From assembly GCF_000280925.3 (NCBI RefSeq), contig NZ_CP012109.1, positions 4,298,501 to 4,362,500 on the forward strand: a stretch of 64,000 bases of DNA, written 5' to 3'. Position numbers and translations under genes: made by a program. Of the stretch, positions 1 through 11,120 are shown piece by piece; position 1 is the first letter of the stretch; every line of letters begins with the position of its first letter. The DNA comes from Myxococcus hansupus. Lineage in GTDB: Bacteria; Myxococcota; Myxococcia; Myxococcales; Myxococcaceae. Below the pieces are notes generated by a model. That model was not told the DNA's origin, ran no database searches, and saw nothing but the letters and a program-made list of their open reading frames with translations.

Positions 1-481
1 ACTCCCAGTACTCGTACTTGGTGACCTTGCCCTCGGCCTCGTAGCGGCGGACCTGCTCGTCCAGCGCGTAGAGGAGCTGCTGGCCGGTGGTCGCGCCAGC
101 GAACGCCGTGCGGTGGTGCAGCGTGCCGCCGAAGCGGCGGAAGTCCAAGAGGCCTTCCGGCGTGCGGTTGAAGGTCACGCCCATGCGGTCCAGCAGGTAG
201 ATGACGCCGGGCGCGGCATGACACATGCCCTTCACGGACACCTGCTCCGCGAGGAAGTCGCCGCCGCGCAAGGTGTCCATCACGTGGATGTCCGGGTGGT
301 CACCCTCGCCCTTGGTGTTCACCGCGCCGTTGATGCCGCCCTGGGCACAGACGGAGTGGGAACGCTTCACCGGGACGAGCGAGAGCACATCCACCTGGTG
401 ACCCGCCTCCGCGAGCTTGATCGTCGTCATCAGCCCGGCGAGACCGCCGCCCACCACCGTGAACCGCGCTGCTGCTGCCAT
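1..481 (-). CDS. sdhA: succinate dehydrogenase / fumarate reductase flavoprotein subunit, N-terminal part
   Basis: The first 160 residues of the FAD subunit that oxidises succinate to fumarate at the membrane; the gene runs off the left edge of the window. The start ATG (479-481) opens directly into a dinucleotide-binding motif (VVGGGLAGLMTT), followed by RSHSVCAQGGINGAVN, which contains the His-x-x-x-Ala-Gln-Gly-Gly segment where FAD is covalently attached in this family. The form resembles the SdhA/FrdA of the Bacillus/Bacteroidetes type. No sdhC lies immediately upstream: the preceding 222 bases are non-coding and then mdh begins, so the membrane anchor gene must be elsewhere. Identification is firm; which direction the enzyme runs is family knowledge. 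Confidence 0.9.
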   Translation of the reverse strand, partial: MAAAARFTVVGGGLAGLMTTIKLAEAGHQVDVLSLVPVKRSHSVCAQGGINGAVNTKGEGDHPDIHVMDTLRGGDFLAEQVSVKGMCHAAPGVIYLLDRMGVTFNRTPEGLLDFRRFGGTLHHRTAFAGATTGQQLLYALDEQVRRYEAEGKVTKYEYWE

Positions 482-578
482 CTTCGTCTCCTTGACTGCC
501 GGACGCTGGATACCGCTCCCGTGAGCCGGCCCGCCAATTGGCGCGCCAGGGCCCGGACGTCCCGTGCGAGTTCTACAG

Positions 579-608
579 GGTAGTTAACTTGGTGAAAACG
601 CGCTGCAA
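579..608 (-). promoter_or_regulatory. possible sigma70-type promoter for sdhA
   Basis: Read on the minus strand there is TTGCAG followed after about 16-18 bases by TAACTA, roughly 100 bases before the sdhA start codon. The area is the only AT-rich patch in the gap. It would let sdhA be transcribed separately from icd-mdh. Judged by eye only. Confidence 0.3.
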
Positions 609-658
609 CGATGGCGGCCGGGGCAATAAGCCCGCGTCATCCACAGCATCAGGCACAG

Positions 659-684
659 GGCCCGCCGGGTCTCCCCAGCGGGCC
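659..684 (-). terminator. stem-loop downstream of mdh
   Basis: GGCCCGC (659-665) pairs with GCGGGCC (678-684) around a 12-base loop, 20 bases past the mdh stop. There is no T-run, so it may be a weak terminator or a 3'-end stabiliser. Confidence 0.35.
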
Positions 685-703
685 GCACGTGACTGCCTGG
701 CAA

Positions 704-2980
<2,277 letters not shown>

Positions 2981-3025
2981 GGATGTGCTCCTGAGAAGGT
3001 GTGACCGTGTAAGAATCGGCGCGGG

Positions 3026-3054
3026 ATAGTCGAGAACCCGCCCGGCGACGTCAA
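3026..3054 (-). promoter_or_regulatory. sigma70-type promoter for icd-mdh
   Basis: On the minus strand TTGACG (3049-3054) and GACTAT (3026-3031) are separated by exactly 17 bases, about 45 bases upstream of the icd start. This gives a leader near 40 nt with a good ribosome site. Confidence 0.5.
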
Positions 3055-3170
3055 GGAGTTTGGCCACGCGCTCCGAAGGAACGGCTTATCGGAGCCAGCG
3101 GCCGGGCGCGGAATAACAACGCCCCCTCTGAACACGCACGGCACACGTGACGGCATTCCCCCACGCCCAA

Positions 3171-3210
3171 AGAAAAAGGAGGGCCGGCCACCGGTGGGGC
3201 CGCCCTCCTC
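3171..3210 (-). terminator. rho-independent terminator after the 3262-3825 gene
   Basis: On the minus strand GAGGAGGGCGG...CCGGCCCTCC forms a long GC stem around ACCGG-rich loop bases and is followed by TTTTTCTTT. It lies 50 bases past the stop of the kinase-like gene and isolates it from icd. Confidence 0.75.
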
Positions 3211-3261
3211 TTCACTGCTTCCGTGGATCAGCGGCCCGCCATGGCGGGCACGCCGGAATGG

Positions 3262-3825
3262 CTACCAGCTCGTCATTCCAGGCGCGGGCAGTTCCACCGT
3301 CACGGTGAGGCCCTCGCGCGCGTCACTGGCCACCGCCAGGGTGCCGCCCATGGATTCCGTCAGCTCACGCGCGCGCGCCAGCTTGCGGTGCAGCGGGCCC
3401 ACCAACATGGGCGACAAGAAGACGGCCTGGAGCTCCCGCGGGGACAACTGCGCGCCCGCCACGTGGAACTGGAACCGCGGGGGCAGGTCACCAAAGTCGT
3501 CCGGGGAATCCACTACGACACGGACGCCCTGCCCGCCTGCCGCATCCGCCGCGTGCGCCAGCAACAACAACAGCACCTGCTGCAGTCGCCGGTGGCTCAC
3601 GTTGGCCGGCACCGGGTCCTCTGGCAGCTCCAGAGAGAACTGGATTCCGTGCAAGCGGCGCGTGGCCAGGAGGAGCTCCACCGCCCCTTGAATGACATCC
3701 GCGACATCCACTCGCAGTACGTCTGGTCCATCCACCAATGACAGGCCCGCCGACCGCGCATGGAACGGCGCGCGATGCGGCGCGGCGGCCTCCACTCCTC
3801 CTAAAGCGTTCACCATAGCGCTCAT
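3262..3825 (-). CDS. degenerate histidine-kinase-like (GHKL) ATPase-domain protein
   Basis: 187 residues that line up with the ATP-binding half of a sensor histidine kinase but lack the residues needed to bind ATP. RLQQVLLLLLAHAADAAGG (about 82-100) occupies the place of the N box, yet both expected Asn positions are Leu and His. The G1 Asp-x-Gly-x-Gly is replaced by VAGAQLSP and there is no G2 Gly-rich lid. The end, ELTESMGGTLAVASD...VTVELP, is the usual kinase ending. There is no His-phosphotransfer helix, receiver or membrane segment. It probably acts as a protein-binding pseudokinase or is a relic. It is a single-gene unit with its own terminator, divergent from the PilZ gene. Confidence 0.6.
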   Translation of the reverse strand: MSAMVNALGGVEAAAPHRAPFHARSAGLSLVDGPDVLRVDVADVIQGAVELLLATRRLHGIQFSLELPEDPVPANVSHRRLQQVLLLLLAHAADAAGGQGVRVVVDSPDDFGDLPPRFQFHVAGAQLSPRELQAVFLSPMLVGPLHRKLARARELTESMGGTLAVASDAREGLTVTVELPAPGMTSW

Positions 3826-4156
3826 CCCTCACACCCTCCGCTGGCTGGACAGGTGGAACTGTAACGCTCCCCTCTGACGATCTCCATTTCACTACGAGAA
3901 AGTCCGCACACGCTGGCGGACTTATGACATTACAGCCGAGCGACATTCTGGCCGTGCGGTTGTGCCGTCGCCGCACCAGTTCGTGAGAGTTGGAAGTGGG
4001 CTGCTGTCATCTACGACCCACGGACACCAATTCCGCCAGCCAGAAAACAGCCCGACTGCATAAATCCGATTTGACTGTTCCTCCGGAATCCGTATGATGC
4101 GGACCTATAGCGATTCGCCGCCTAACGCAGGCCCGCTGGAGCAGGGAGGAACTACT
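3826..4156. other. divergent intergenic region with a stem-loop
   Basis: No credible gene. AAGTCCGC (3900-3907) and GCGGACTT (3916-3923) form an 8-bp inverted repeat with an 8-base loop, possibly an operator between the kinase-like gene and the PilZ gene. The PilZ promoter lies at 4071-4098. Confidence 0.4.
4071..4098 (+). promoter_or_regulatory. sigma70-type promoter for the PilZ operon
   Basis: TTGACT (4071-4076), a 16-base spacer and TATGAT (4093-4098) form a near-consensus promoter. It overlaps the upstream in-frame ATG at 4094, which argues that translation begins downstream, at GTG 4157, giving a leader of about 50 nt. Confidence 0.6.
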
Positions 4157-6370
4157 GTGCTTGCCATCTCGACGACTGCATCAAGCGTTCCTCAGCACCG
4201 GAGAAGGGGGCGCCTTGTCATGGAAGGGGGAAACCCGTTCACCGACCGCCGGTCGGTGGAGTTCCGCAGTCCGGACGCGCTGTTCAATGTGATTCCGCTC
4301 CCGCCCGCGGAGGCCGCGCTGGATGACTCCGGCTACTCCCTGCACGGGACGGGCGCGGACGCCATCACCTGCGCCGTGGGCACGCCGGAAGGCGTCATTG
4401 GCGTGGTGACGCGCCTGAGCCCCACCGTGGTGTGGGTGATGCCGCAGGGCAAGGTGGAGCACTCCGAGCACCGCACCCTGCCCGTCTATCTGTCGGGCTG
4501 TGGCGTGACGCTGGGGCCCATCCACGGCGCCTTCATCCGCACGGACATGGAGACGGCCGGCGCGCCCGTGGGGCTGCAGTTGGTGAGCGTCTCCCTGGAC
4601 CAGGGCCGGCAGATCCTGTCGCTCCTGGCGGACGCGCTGAAGCGCGGCGTGGCGGAGCCGGCGGCGTCGGCCCTGCCGGTGCAGGACACCATCGATGAGG
4701 CCGAGCGCATCCGCGCCATCCTCATGGCCATCAGCACGGGCGGCAACAAGGGCGTGCTGCGCCGCATGGGCCGCACCGTCCGCGTGGTCCTCCAGAAGCT
4801 GTCGCCGGATGCGCGCCAGTTGGAGTGGCACGCCGAGGACCCGGACGTGGACTGGGGCGAGGCGCCCTACGACATCGACGTCATCGGGCACAACAGCGCG
4901 CACCGCATGAAGCTGGAGGCGGGCACCACGGACGGCCACCGGCTCATCACGCGCATGCCGGACGTGCTCTTCCGCATCCGCCACCGCTGGCACCGCCGCA
5001 TCACCGCCCCCGAGGGCGTGCGCGTCACCTTCCACCACCCGCTGTGGCGGGAGCTGGGCGAGATGGAGCGCTCGGTGGTGGACCTGTCCTTCTCCGGCCT
5101 GTGCATCCGCTGCCGCCCCGAGGACCTGCTGTTCCCGGGCCTGCTGCCGCCCCTGCTCGAGATCCACACGTCCGACGGTCAGGCCATCAGCCTGCGCGGC
5201 GAAATCCGCTACGTCACCAGTGTGCGCGCGGATGGCACGGTGCTGTGTGGCCTGAGCGTCGCGCCCTACTCCTCCGACGAGGCGCGCTGGGTCCGCTACA
5301 TCTCCGAGACGGCCAACCCCAACACCTGCACCACGGACCAGCAGCTCGAGGGCCTGTGGGATGTCTTCACGCTCTCCGGCTTCTTCAGCCTGGCTGGCAA
5401 GGGCAGCGAGGCGTTCGATCAGCTCAAGCAGGACTTTGCCCACATGGCGAAGAGGGCCGTGGAGATACCCCAGCTCTTCTGCCAGGCCGTCTGGCCCTCC
5501 GAGCGCGGCCCCGAGGCGACGCTGTCCTCGATGAAGTCGTACCAGCACACCTGGCTCATCCACCAGGTGGCGAAGCGCCCGGGCAAGCCCGCGGTGAAGG
5601 GCCTGGAGCCGGGCCGCATCATGCACGACCTGTACGTGCGCTGCTTCGAGCACCCGCAGAGCGACGCGGACTTCCGCTGGTTCGTCGCCTACGCGGAGGG
5701 GCTCAACCCCTGGATTTCGCGCGCGCACGTCCGCTACGCCGAGCGGTACATGGCGCTCAACCCGGACCTCGCGTACTCGCGGCAGGTCCACATGATGGAC
5801 GTGTACACGTCCGAGATGACGGGCCGGCTGCACGAGGGCATCTCCATTGGCCCGGCCACCTCCGCCGAGCTGACGCTGCTCACCACGCACATCGCCCGCA
5901 GCCGCCCCGGCTGCTACGTGGAAGCGCTGGACTTCTCGCGCGACCGCATCGACATGCGCGCCGTCCACAACCAGTGGAGCGGCTTTGGCCTGGAGCGTGA
6001 GCGCGAGATTCTCGTCGCGCGCCGCAACGGTGTCGCCGTGGCCGCCGCGGTCCTGGAGATGGGCCAGCAGGGCATCAACCTCTACAGCCTGCTCGACATG
6101 GCACGGCTGTTCCCCCTGAGCGACGCGGGTCCTTCGACCTATGTCGCCTTGGTGGATGCGGCTCGCCGTTGGTACGCCGCCCGCCGCCGCCGTTCGTTCC
6201 ACTTCCTCTGTGAGGACGAGGGCGGGCAGTACGTACAGGAAGCTGGCATCCACAAGGGGCCGGACCCGTACCTGTGGATCATCTCCGCGAAGCTGATCCC
6301 TGACTATCTCGAACACATCAGTGAAGTCTCCATCGGGCGCCGCAGCGCCCCCAACACTCGCCAGGGGTAA
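4157..6370 (+). CDS. PilZ-domain protein with C-terminal acyltransferase-like region
   Basis: A 737-residue cytoplasmic protein. The central part carries a PilZ domain with both c-di-GMP-binding signatures: RWHRR (R-x-x-x-R, about residue 276) and DLSFSG (D-x-S-x-x-G, about 308). The N-terminal 270 residues are unrecognised. The last 180 residues, with YVEALDFSRDR, EILVARRNGVAVAAAVLEMG and YVALVDAARRWYAARR, have the look of a GNAT/DUF2156-type acyltransferase fold; that assignment is inference. I chose GTG 4157 because GGGAGG precedes it by 7 bases and a promoter overlaps the earlier ATG. The next gene begins 5 bases after the stop, so the two form an operon. Likely role: a c-di-GMP-responsive effector, possibly in motility or envelope control. 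Confidence 0.75.
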   Translation: MLAISTTASSVPQHRRRGRLVMEGGNPFTDRRSVEFRSPDALFNVIPLPPAEAALDDSGYSLHGTGADAITCAVGTPEGVIGVVTRLSPTVVWVMPQGKVEHSEHRTLPVYLSGCGVTLGPIHGAFIRTDMETAGAPVGLQLVSVSLDQGRQILSLLADALKRGVAEPAASALPVQDTIDEAERIRAILMAISTGGNKGVLRRMGRTVRVVLQKLSPDARQLEWHAEDPDVDWGEAPYDIDVIGHNSAHRMKLEAGTTDGHRLITRMPDVLFRIRHRWHRRITAPEGVRVTFHHPLWRELGEMERSVVDLSFSGLCIRCRPEDLLFPGLLPPLLEIHTSDGQAISLRGEIRYVTSVRADGTVLCGLSVAPYSSDEARWVRYISETANPNTCTTDQQLEGLWDVFTLSGFFSLAGKGSEAFDQLKQDFAHMAKRAVEIPQLFCQAVWPSERGPEATLSSMKSYQHTWLIHQVAKRPGKPAVKGLEPGRIMHDLYVRCFEHPQSDADFRWFVAYAEGLNPWISRAHVRYAERYMALNPDLAYSRQVHMMDVYTSEMTGRLHEGISIGPATSAELTLLTTHIARSRPGCYVEALDFSRDRIDMRAVHNQWSGFGLEREREILVARRNGVAVAAAVLEMGQQGINLYSLLDMARLFPLSDAGPSTYVALVDAARRWYAARRRRSFHFLCEDEGGQYVQEAGIHKGPDPYLWIISAKLIPDYLEHISEVSIGRRSAPNTRQG

Positions 6371-6375
6371 CGAAC

Positions 6376-7119
6376 ATGAGCAAGCAACTCGTGGAGGAGC
6401 TGTACACCCATCACGTGACCGAGGTCCGTGAGCGCATCAAGACGGACCCCAAGCTGAAGGCGCTGCTGGACGAGAAGGCGGACCCCAAGCTCTTCGAGGC
6501 GTTCCTCATCACCTGGAACTCCCTGGGCGTCTACATGACGGAGCCGGTGGACGGCTGGATTCGCCGCGCGGGTGAGGCCACCGTCAAGGCGGGCCTGAGC
6601 GACGTGGGCCAGAAGCTCATCTCGCACGCGAAGCACGAGGCCGGCCACCACCTGATGATGGTCGAGGACACCAAGCACCTGGTGGCCCGGTGGAACGAGC
6701 GTCACAGCCCCAAGCTGAACGCGGACGAGCTCTTCGCCGAGGCGCCGACGCAGGCGATGAAGGAGTACCGGGACATCCACGAGAACACCATCGTGGGTGA
6801 AATGCCCGCGGCGCAGGTGGCCATCGAGTTCGAAATCGAGAGCCTGTCCACCATCATCGGTCCCCCGCTGCTCGAGCAGGCCAAGCGCGTCTGTGGCGAG
6901 GAGATCCTGGAGGGCATGTCCTTCCTGAAGGAGCACACCGAGATCGACGTGGGCCACACCGCGCTCAACGAGGTGATGCTCGGCAAGCTGCTGTCGCAGG
7001 TCCCGGACAAGGCGCCCATCATCGGGAAGACGGGCGCGGACGCGCTCGACATCTACCTGCGCTTCCTGGGTGATTGCGTGGATCGCGCCGGCAAGCTGGC
7101 CCAGCCCGCGGCTGCCTGA
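6376..7119 (+). CDS. heme-oxygenase-fold (TenA/PqqC/HDO-like) putative metal oxidase
   Basis: 247 residues, predicted all-helical. Two clusters of potential metal ligands are present: H-A-K-H-E-A-G-H-H near residues 84-92 followed by VED, and EHTEIDVGHTALNE near 186-199, with EYRDIHENT between them. Such His/Glu pairs on helices are typical of the heme-oxygenase-like superfamily (TenA, PqqC, diiron HDO enzymes), here the iron-containing redox-enzyme type. The substrate cannot be told from sequence. It is translationally coupled to the PilZ protein (gap of 5 bases), so it may supply or modify whatever the acyltransferase-like tail acts on; this link is inference. Confidence 0.6.
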   Translation: MSKQLVEELYTHHVTEVRERIKTDPKLKALLDEKADPKLFEAFLITWNSLGVYMTEPVDGWIRRAGEATVKAGLSDVGQKLISHAKHEAGHHLMMVEDTKHLVARWNERHSPKLNADELFAEAPTQAMKEYRDIHENTIVGEMPAAQVAIEFEIESLSTIIGPPLLEQAKRVCGEEILEGMSFLKEHTEIDVGHTALNEVMLGKLLSQVPDKAPIIGKTGADALDIYLRFLGDCVDRAGKLAQPAAA

Positions 7120-7142
7120 GACTCACCGCAGCAACGTTGCAA

Positions 7143-7162
7143 GGCGCCCCGGCCCGGGCGCC
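7143..7162. terminator. stem-loop between convergent genes
   Basis: GGCGCCC (7143-7149), a 6-base loop and GGGCGCC (7156-7162) form a perfect 7-bp GC stem between the 3' ends of the heme-oxygenase-fold gene and the monooxygenase gene. No T-run. Confidence 0.4.
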
Positions 7163-7193
7163 CGCACCCCGAAGCACCTCCGCGCGCGCCGCC

Positions 7194-8819
7194 TCAGCCC
7201 GCCCGCCGGACCTCCGCTCCCTTCTGCCGGGAGTGAGGACGGACGCGGCCCTTGAGCGAGCCCAGGAGGTGTCCCCGCATCCCATCCCGGGAAACACCAA
7301 ACACGTAGTGGTCCGGACGGAGCACGACCAGGTCGGCCGAGTACTGGGCGAACCACGCGCTCAGACGGCCCTCCAGGTCCACCACCGCGCCCGGCCGGCC
7401 CTCCCCCGCTCGATGGGCGGGGGACACGTGCAGCCACCGCGCCCCCAGCGCCTCCACGAGGGCTGTCGCCTCCTTGTGCGCCTCGGGCGGCGCGCCCGGC
7501 CGCGTGAGCACCACGAAGCCCTCGCCCAGGACGTCGTCCAGCAGCGACGTCTCGCCGTCCGGACCTTCCACGCGCGGCTGCGGGAAGTACGAGCCTTCTG
7601 GCACGTCGCCCTTGGCGCGCTGGCCCCCCTGCAACAAGCCGCGCCGCAGCGGGAACGTCGGCTTCGCCTTGTACTGGCGGATGAAGTCCCCCGCCACCGG
7701 CAGTCGATAGAGGAGCTGGATGAGGGCGTTGCGCGCGCGCGCCGCCACGCGGCCTCCCGACATCATCACCCGGCCCATGGCGTCCGAGCCGCGAATGACC
7801 TCCGCCACGTGCCCCCGGCGCTCTTCCTCGTAGCTGTCCAGCAGTGACGCATCCGCCGCGCTCCCGAGCACCAGCCCCAGCTTCCACGCCAGGTTCGCCG
7901 CGTCGCGGAGGCCCGCGCAGAGGCCCTGGCCCAGGAAGGGCGGCATCAAGTGCGCCGCGTCTCCCAGGAGGAACGCGCGGCCCACCCGCCACTTCTCCGC
8001 CATGCGGCTGTGGTACGAGAAGATCTTCACCGAGACGATCTCCACCGTCGCCGGGTCCAGGTAGAAGCTGATGAGCCGGCGCACGTTGTCGAGCTCGCGC
8101 GCCGCCGCCAGGTCCACGCCGGGCTCCAGGATGATGTCGAACCGCACTTCATGCGGCGCGGTCCGCGCCACGAAGCCGCGGCGCACCGGCCCACACAGGT
8201 AGCTGGACATCTCCGGCTCGGCGGAGGCCGTCTTCACGGTGATGGCCAGTGAGTGCTCCAGCGCCGTCGTCCCCTCCAACCGCAGGTCCAAGCGCCGCCG
8301 GATGGAGCTGTGCGAACCGTCGCAGGCCAGCAGGTAGCGCGCGCGCACATTGACGGCGCGCTCGTCCGACAGGCTCTTCACGCGAACGGTGATGCCCTCG
8401 TCATCCTGGACGAAGGACTCCACCTCGTGGCCCAGCCACAGGTCCACGTGGGGATACCGCTTCATTCCCAGACGCAGCGCCGACTCCATGCGCGGCTGCT
8501 GGAAGAATGTCGCGGGGACATAACCAAACGGCCGGTCCAACCCGAGGAAGTCCACCTCCGCCAGCGCGCGGAGCGAGTCGTTCAAGTACCGGAGCCGCTT
8601 GCATGGATAGAACCCCGGGTCGAGGTGCCCCACCAGGCCCGCCGACTGGAAGATGCGCTGGGCCTCGTCGTCCAGACTGAAGGCTCGCGGCTGACCATGG
8701 GGCGTGGCTTCCCGCTCCACCACCAAGGTCCGAATCCCCTGCTGCCCCAGGAGGTTCGCAGCCATCGCCCCCACCGGACCACACCCCACGATGATGACAT
8801 CAACGGATTCCGGAGCCAT
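7194..8819 (-). CDS. FAD-dependent aromatic monooxygenase (MhpA/PheA-like)
   Basis: 541 residues of the class A flavoprotein hydroxylase family. N-terminal FAD motif VDVIIVGCGPVGAMAANLL (about 6-24) with VVERE, and the second FAD motif FLLGDAAHLMPPFLGQGLCA (about 280-299) then GLRDAANLAWKL. The C-terminal 150 residues form the thioredoxin-like tail usual in 3-(3-hydroxyphenyl)propionate hydroxylase and polyketide hydroxylases, ending with PDHYVFGV. It probably hydroxylates an aromatic or polyketide-like substrate using NAD(P)H and O2; the exact substrate is unknown and no degradation genes lie alongside. GAGAGGG precedes the ATG. Confidence 0.8.
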   Translation of the reverse strand: MAPESVDVIIVGCGPVGAMAANLLGQQGIRTLVVEREATPHGQPRAFSLDDEAQRIFQSAGLVGHLDPGFYPCKRLRYLNDSLRALAEVDFLGLDRPFGYVPATFFQQPRMESALRLGMKRYPHVDLWLGHEVESFVQDDEGITVRVKSLSDERAVNVRARYLLACDGSHSSIRRRLDLRLEGTTALEHSLAITVKTASAEPEMSSYLCGPVRRGFVARTAPHEVRFDIILEPGVDLAAARELDNVRRLISFYLDPATVEIVSVKIFSYHSRMAEKWRVGRAFLLGDAAHLMPPFLGQGLCAGLRDAANLAWKLGLVLGSAADASLLDSYEEERRGHVAEVIRGSDAMGRVMMSGGRVAARARNALIQLLYRLPVAGDFIRQYKAKPTFPLRRGLLQGGQRAKGDVPEGSYFPQPRVEGPDGETSLLDDVLGEGFVVLTRPGAPPEAHKEATALVEALGARWLHVSPAHRAGEGRPGAVVDLEGRLSAWFAQYSADLVVLRPDHYVFGVSRDGMRGHLLGSLKGRVRPHSRQKGAEVRRAG

Positions 8820-9381
8820 CTATCCCTCTCACTGTGAGCACGCGTTCTGAGCTGCGTTTGACCCGTCGCAATATCAAAACAACTCGACAATCCTCTCGCA
8901 AGGAATCAATCACAGGAAATTCCTGGATTCATTCAGCACGCCGGCAGGAAATACTCACGGGTCCCAAGCGGCCCGCTCCCTCGAAGACTGGCGTCATTTA
9001 CAACCCGCCCCTGCGTTGTCTCTTCAACTCTTCAACGCGTGAAGGGGAAATCCTTGCATGTTTGAGTTTTCACCTTGGGATTGAAAGGTTGCAGCCGTAT
9101 CAGCAATTACCCAGGGCGGCGGCGTGGGAGCGACGCAAGAATGACCACTTCCGCCCCGGCTCCGCAGGAATTGCACGCCCCACCTCGGAGGGCAGGCGAC
9201 CACTCAGGTAACGAACAGGCCGCCACGGGTTTTGAAAGATGGCGACCAGGTCCCACGGTTGTGACGGCGACCCCTGTCGGGAAACCGGCACTGACGCTGC
9301 GCGCCAACGCGCGGCGGCGTGATTTTCCCGGCGCGAAGAGGTCGGATGCGCACGAACACTGCGGCGCGAAGGAGCACGCAC
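8820..9381. other. gene-poor spacer
   Basis: About 560 bases without a convincing gene: the open frames here lack ribosome sites or recognisable sequence. It is slightly more AT-rich (8860-9110) than its surroundings and probably carries the promoter of the monooxygenase. I saw no strong repeat or hairpin. Confidence 0.5.
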
Positions 9382-9594
9382 ATGGAATGGCTCGAGTTCA
9401 CCCGATGGTCCCCGGAGGTGGAACAGCAACTGTCGATGCAGGCGGCCCGGCTGGGTGCCGTTGACCACCCCAGGACCTCGGCCCACCGTCGGCCGGGCTC
9501 CGGAACCACGGTGTCGGCCACGTGCCGGCTGAGCACCGTCCTCCGGCAATTCCCGCGCACCAATCCCTGGGGACACCCCGTCTCCGAGAGCTGA
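9382..9594 (+). CDS. possible small protein of 70 residues, unknown
   Basis: ATG at 9382 preceded by AAGGAG with a 7-base spacer, one of the best ribosome sites in the area. The product begins MEWLEFTRWSPEVEQQL and continues Arg/Pro/Ser-rich, with third codon positions mostly G or C. No domain, signal peptide or membrane segment is visible. It is convergent with menE. It could be a real small protein, a truncated remnant, or chance; the only support is the ribosome site and codon pattern. Confidence 0.35.
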   Translation: MEWLEFTRWSPEVEQQLSMQAARLGAVDHPRTSAHRRPGSGTTVSATCRLSTVLRQFPRTNPWGHPVSES

Positions 9595-9633
9595 GGCGCG
9601 GCACCTCGGCAAGGTGGAGCGGAAGTGCCGGCG

Positions 9634-11082
9634 TCAGCGGAGGTTCTGCTTCCGCAACACCGTGCGCTCCACCTTGCCCATGGCGTTGCGGGGTAGCGCG
9701 TCCAGCCAGACGAACCGCGCGGGCACCTTGAAGCCCGCAAGGGAACTCCGGCACCACGCCTCCAGCGCCTCCCGCCCAGGCCGCTCCTGTCCCACGCGTG
9801 GGACGAGAAAGGCCACGGGTACCTCTCCCCACCGTTCGTCCGGGAAGCCCGCAACGGCCGCTTCCTGTACCGCGGGGTGATTGAGGAGCACGGCCTCCAC
9901 TTCCGCCGGGTAGAGGTTCTCTCCACCCCGCACGATGAGGTCCGTTCGGCGTGACAGCACGGTGAGCCGCCCGCGCCCGTCCAGCACCCCGACATCCTTG
10001 GTGCGCAGCCAGCCGTCGCGGAGGGTGTCCCGCGTGGCCTCCTGCCGTTGCCAGTACCCGGCCATCACCGTGGGGCCACGAACCTCGATGTCGCCTTCGG
10101 CCCCTGGCTCCTGGACGAGGCCCTCTGCGCCAACGATGCGGACCTCGACGCTCGGAAGCGGGACGCCCGCGGTACGCCCGTCCGCTTCGCTCGGACGCTC
10201 GGTCGTTACCTGGGAGCAGGCTTCCGTCAGGCCGTAGGTCTGGAGGGCATGGAGGCGCGCGGCGCGTGCCCGGGCCAACAGGGGGACGGGCACCGGGCCT
10301 CCGCCAATCAATGCCAGCGCGAAAGACGGCGGCAGGGGCCGGTCGTGTCGCGCGTCGAGCACCCGCTCCAACGTCGTGGCCACGAGGCTCGCGTGGGAGA
10401 CCCGTTCTGTATCGAAGGCACGGTTCGCGGCGTCGGCGTCGAAGCGCTCATGAAGGACCAGACAGCCTCCTTCGTACGCCGTGCGCGTGAGCATCGCGAT
10501 GCCGCCCACGTGGAAGAGTGGCAGCGTCCCCAGCCACCGGGGCGCGGGATGGGCTCCCAGGTTCGCCGCCGACGCCCGTGAGGATGCGCGGAAGTTGCCT
10601 TCGGTCAGCACCGCGCCCTTGGGGCGGCCTGTCGTTCCACTGGTGAAGAGGACGACCCGCGGGGAGGCATCTTCCAGCGCGCCGCAGGTCTCCGAGGCCG
10701 TGTGGGCGGGTTTCACGAAGGCTTCGAGCGGAAGCGCAGCGGGCAGGCGCGGCAGGAGCGACTCCAGCGCCAGGATGAGTTGCGGCTGGAGGTCGTCCAC
10801 CATGGGCGTCAGCTCCGCCTCGGTGAGACGGGCGTTGAGCGGAGCCAGCACCGCCCCCACACGCCCCAGTGCCCAGTAGAGGAACACCGAGGCCGCATGA
10901 TTCGTGGCCAGCGTGGCGACACGGGCCCCCGCGCCGATGCCGTGGGCCTCGAGCGCCGCCACCCAGCGGGACACTTCCGCGTCCAGCGCGCGGTAGGTCC
11001 AGGCACCGCCGGCGAACGTCAAGGCCTCGGCGTCTGGGTGGTGGCGAGCACCTTCGCGAATGGGACAGGCATGGACCGGCAT
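9634..11082 (-). CDS. menE: o-succinylbenzoate--CoA ligase
   Basis: Activates o-succinylbenzoate to its CoA ester in menaquinone synthesis. 482 residues of the adenylate-forming family: P-loop VLFTSGTTGRPKGAVL (about 152-167), LQTYGLTEACSQ (A5 motif, about 275), DGWLRTKDVG (A7), LIVRGGENLYPAEVE (A8) and the A10 lysine in PRNAMGKVERTVL near the C-terminus. I placed the start at the ATG 11080-11082 with GAGG upstream; frames extending further back run through menC in the wrong phase. It is the last gene of the men operon, 38 bases after menC. Context makes MenE far more likely than another acyl-CoA ligase. Confidence 0.9.
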   Translation of the reverse strand: MPVHACPIREGARHHPDAEALTFAGGAWTYRALDAEVSRWVAALEAHGIGAGARVATLATNHAASVFLYWALGRVGAVLAPLNARLTEAELTPMVDDLQPQLILALESLLPRLPAALPLEAFVKPAHTASETCGALEDASPRVVLFTSGTTGRPKGAVLTEGNFRASSRASAANLGAHPAPRWLGTLPLFHVGGIAMLTRTAYEGGCLVLHERFDADAANRAFDTERVSHASLVATTLERVLDARHDRPLPPSFALALIGGGPVPVPLLARARAARLHALQTYGLTEACSQVTTERPSEADGRTAGVPLPSVEVRIVGAEGLVQEPGAEGDIEVRGPTVMAGYWQRQEATRDTLRDGWLRTKDVGVLDGRGRLTVLSRRTDLIVRGGENLYPAEVEAVLLNHPAVQEAAVAGFPDERWGEVPVAFLVPRVGQERPGREALEAWCRSSLAGFKVPARFVWLDALPRNAMGKVERTVLRKQNLR

Positions 11083-11120
11083 CGCATCACCTCGGGCCGG
11101 GTCCGCGCCCCTCCGCCCCA

